From: Sungkyunkwania multivorans
GTDB taxonomy: Bacteria; Bacteroidota; Bacteroidia; Flavobacteriales; Flavobacteriaceae
Assembly: GCF_042675645.1 (NCBI RefSeq)
Contig: NZ_JBHTJH010000017.1
Span: 930,001 to 994,000 of the forward strand
DNA length: 64,000 nt
Direction of reading: 5' to 3'
Position 1 is the first letter of the stretch. Every line of letters starts with the position of its first letter. The position numbers were made by a program, and so were the translations under genes. The notes below the pieces were generated by a model that was not told where the DNA came from, did no database searches, and saw only the letters and a program-made list of their open reading frames with translations. Below are positions 63,927 to 64,000 of the stretch, in pieces.

Positions 63927-64000
63927 TTGTCGAAAACAAAGTCAAAAAAGGTCACTCCTTTAATGCAGCAATACAATCAGATCAAGGCCAAATACCCTGA
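63927..64000 (+). CDS. mutS: DNA mismatch repair protein MutS (N-terminus only, cut by window end)
   Basis: From TTG at 63927 the frame reads (M)SKTKSKKVTPLMQQYNQIK and stays open to the end. TPLMQQYNQIKAKYPD is the characteristic first helix of MutS, the mismatch-recognition ATPase. The TTG start is the only candidate directly before the conserved part apart from an internal ATG at the LMQQ position. Confidence 0.8.
   Translation, partial: MSKTKSKKVTPLMQQYNQIKAKYP

Overview
The window is 64 kb of chromosome from a member of the Bacteroidota, most likely a marine Flavobacteriaceae. Supporting evidence: a PorP/SprF type IX secretion protein, three tandem OmpH/Skp genes beside BamA, DUF6089 and DUF2797 proteins, a MoaC-MoaB fusion, a FolK-deoxynucleoside kinase fusion, TPR-LytS and TPR-AraC regulators, and promoters of the Bacteroidota type (TTG, about 20 bases, TAnnTTTG). 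Nearly all space is coding. I saw no tRNA, rRNA, CRISPR array or insertion sequence.

Layout. 1-6.4 kb: the tail of a cytochrome-oxidase-associated locus (DUF420), then a MacB-type efflux operon (ATPase, two permeases, adaptor, TolC). 6.5-13 kb: tsaB, a thioredoxin-like lipoprotein, dodecin, a Nfu-type Fe-S protein, PorP/SprF and a von Willebrand A lipoprotein. 13.4-16.9 kb: LytS/LytTR two-component pair and a gamma carbonic anhydrase-like protein. 17-25.5 kb: accessory peptide locus (below). 25.5-34 kb: murI, ompH x3, bamA, uppS, DUF6089, nadK and a CBS protein, all on the minus strand. 34.1-42.5 kb: pdxJ, hydrolase, FadL porin with a GDSL lipoprotein, a small membrane protein, tig, clpP, clpX. 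42.6-46.9 kb: OmpA/PD40 protein, GH3-like protein, DUF2797. 46.9-53.6 kb: a near-complete molybdenum cofactor operon. 53.7-64 kb: patatin, amidase, LysE exporter, AsmA, YhhQ, SppA, FolK-dNK, a SpoU-type methyltransferase and the first codons of mutS.

The most interesting part is 16.9-25.5 kb. A minus-strand operon encodes two double-glycine-type bacteriocin-like peptides, each with one Cys near each end of the core, a 54-residue membrane protein, a polytopic membrane protein, a membrane-anchored thioredoxin-like protein and a C39-peptidase ABC exporter. Divergent from it lies a membrane-spanning TPR-AraC regulator, followed by a third, very acidic GG-leader precursor and a subtilisin-like lipoprotein. 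The perfect palindrome ATTCATGAAT occurs twice (21 bp apart) upstream of the predicted bacteriocin promoter and once upstream of the acidic precursor promoter. All three copies lie about 43, 53 and 64 bp upstream of the -7 element, on one helix face. I infer one regulon linking the two peptide units. A 24-codon reading frame for an amphipathic helix begins about 15 bases downstream of the predicted bacteriocin transcription start and may be an overlooked extra product.
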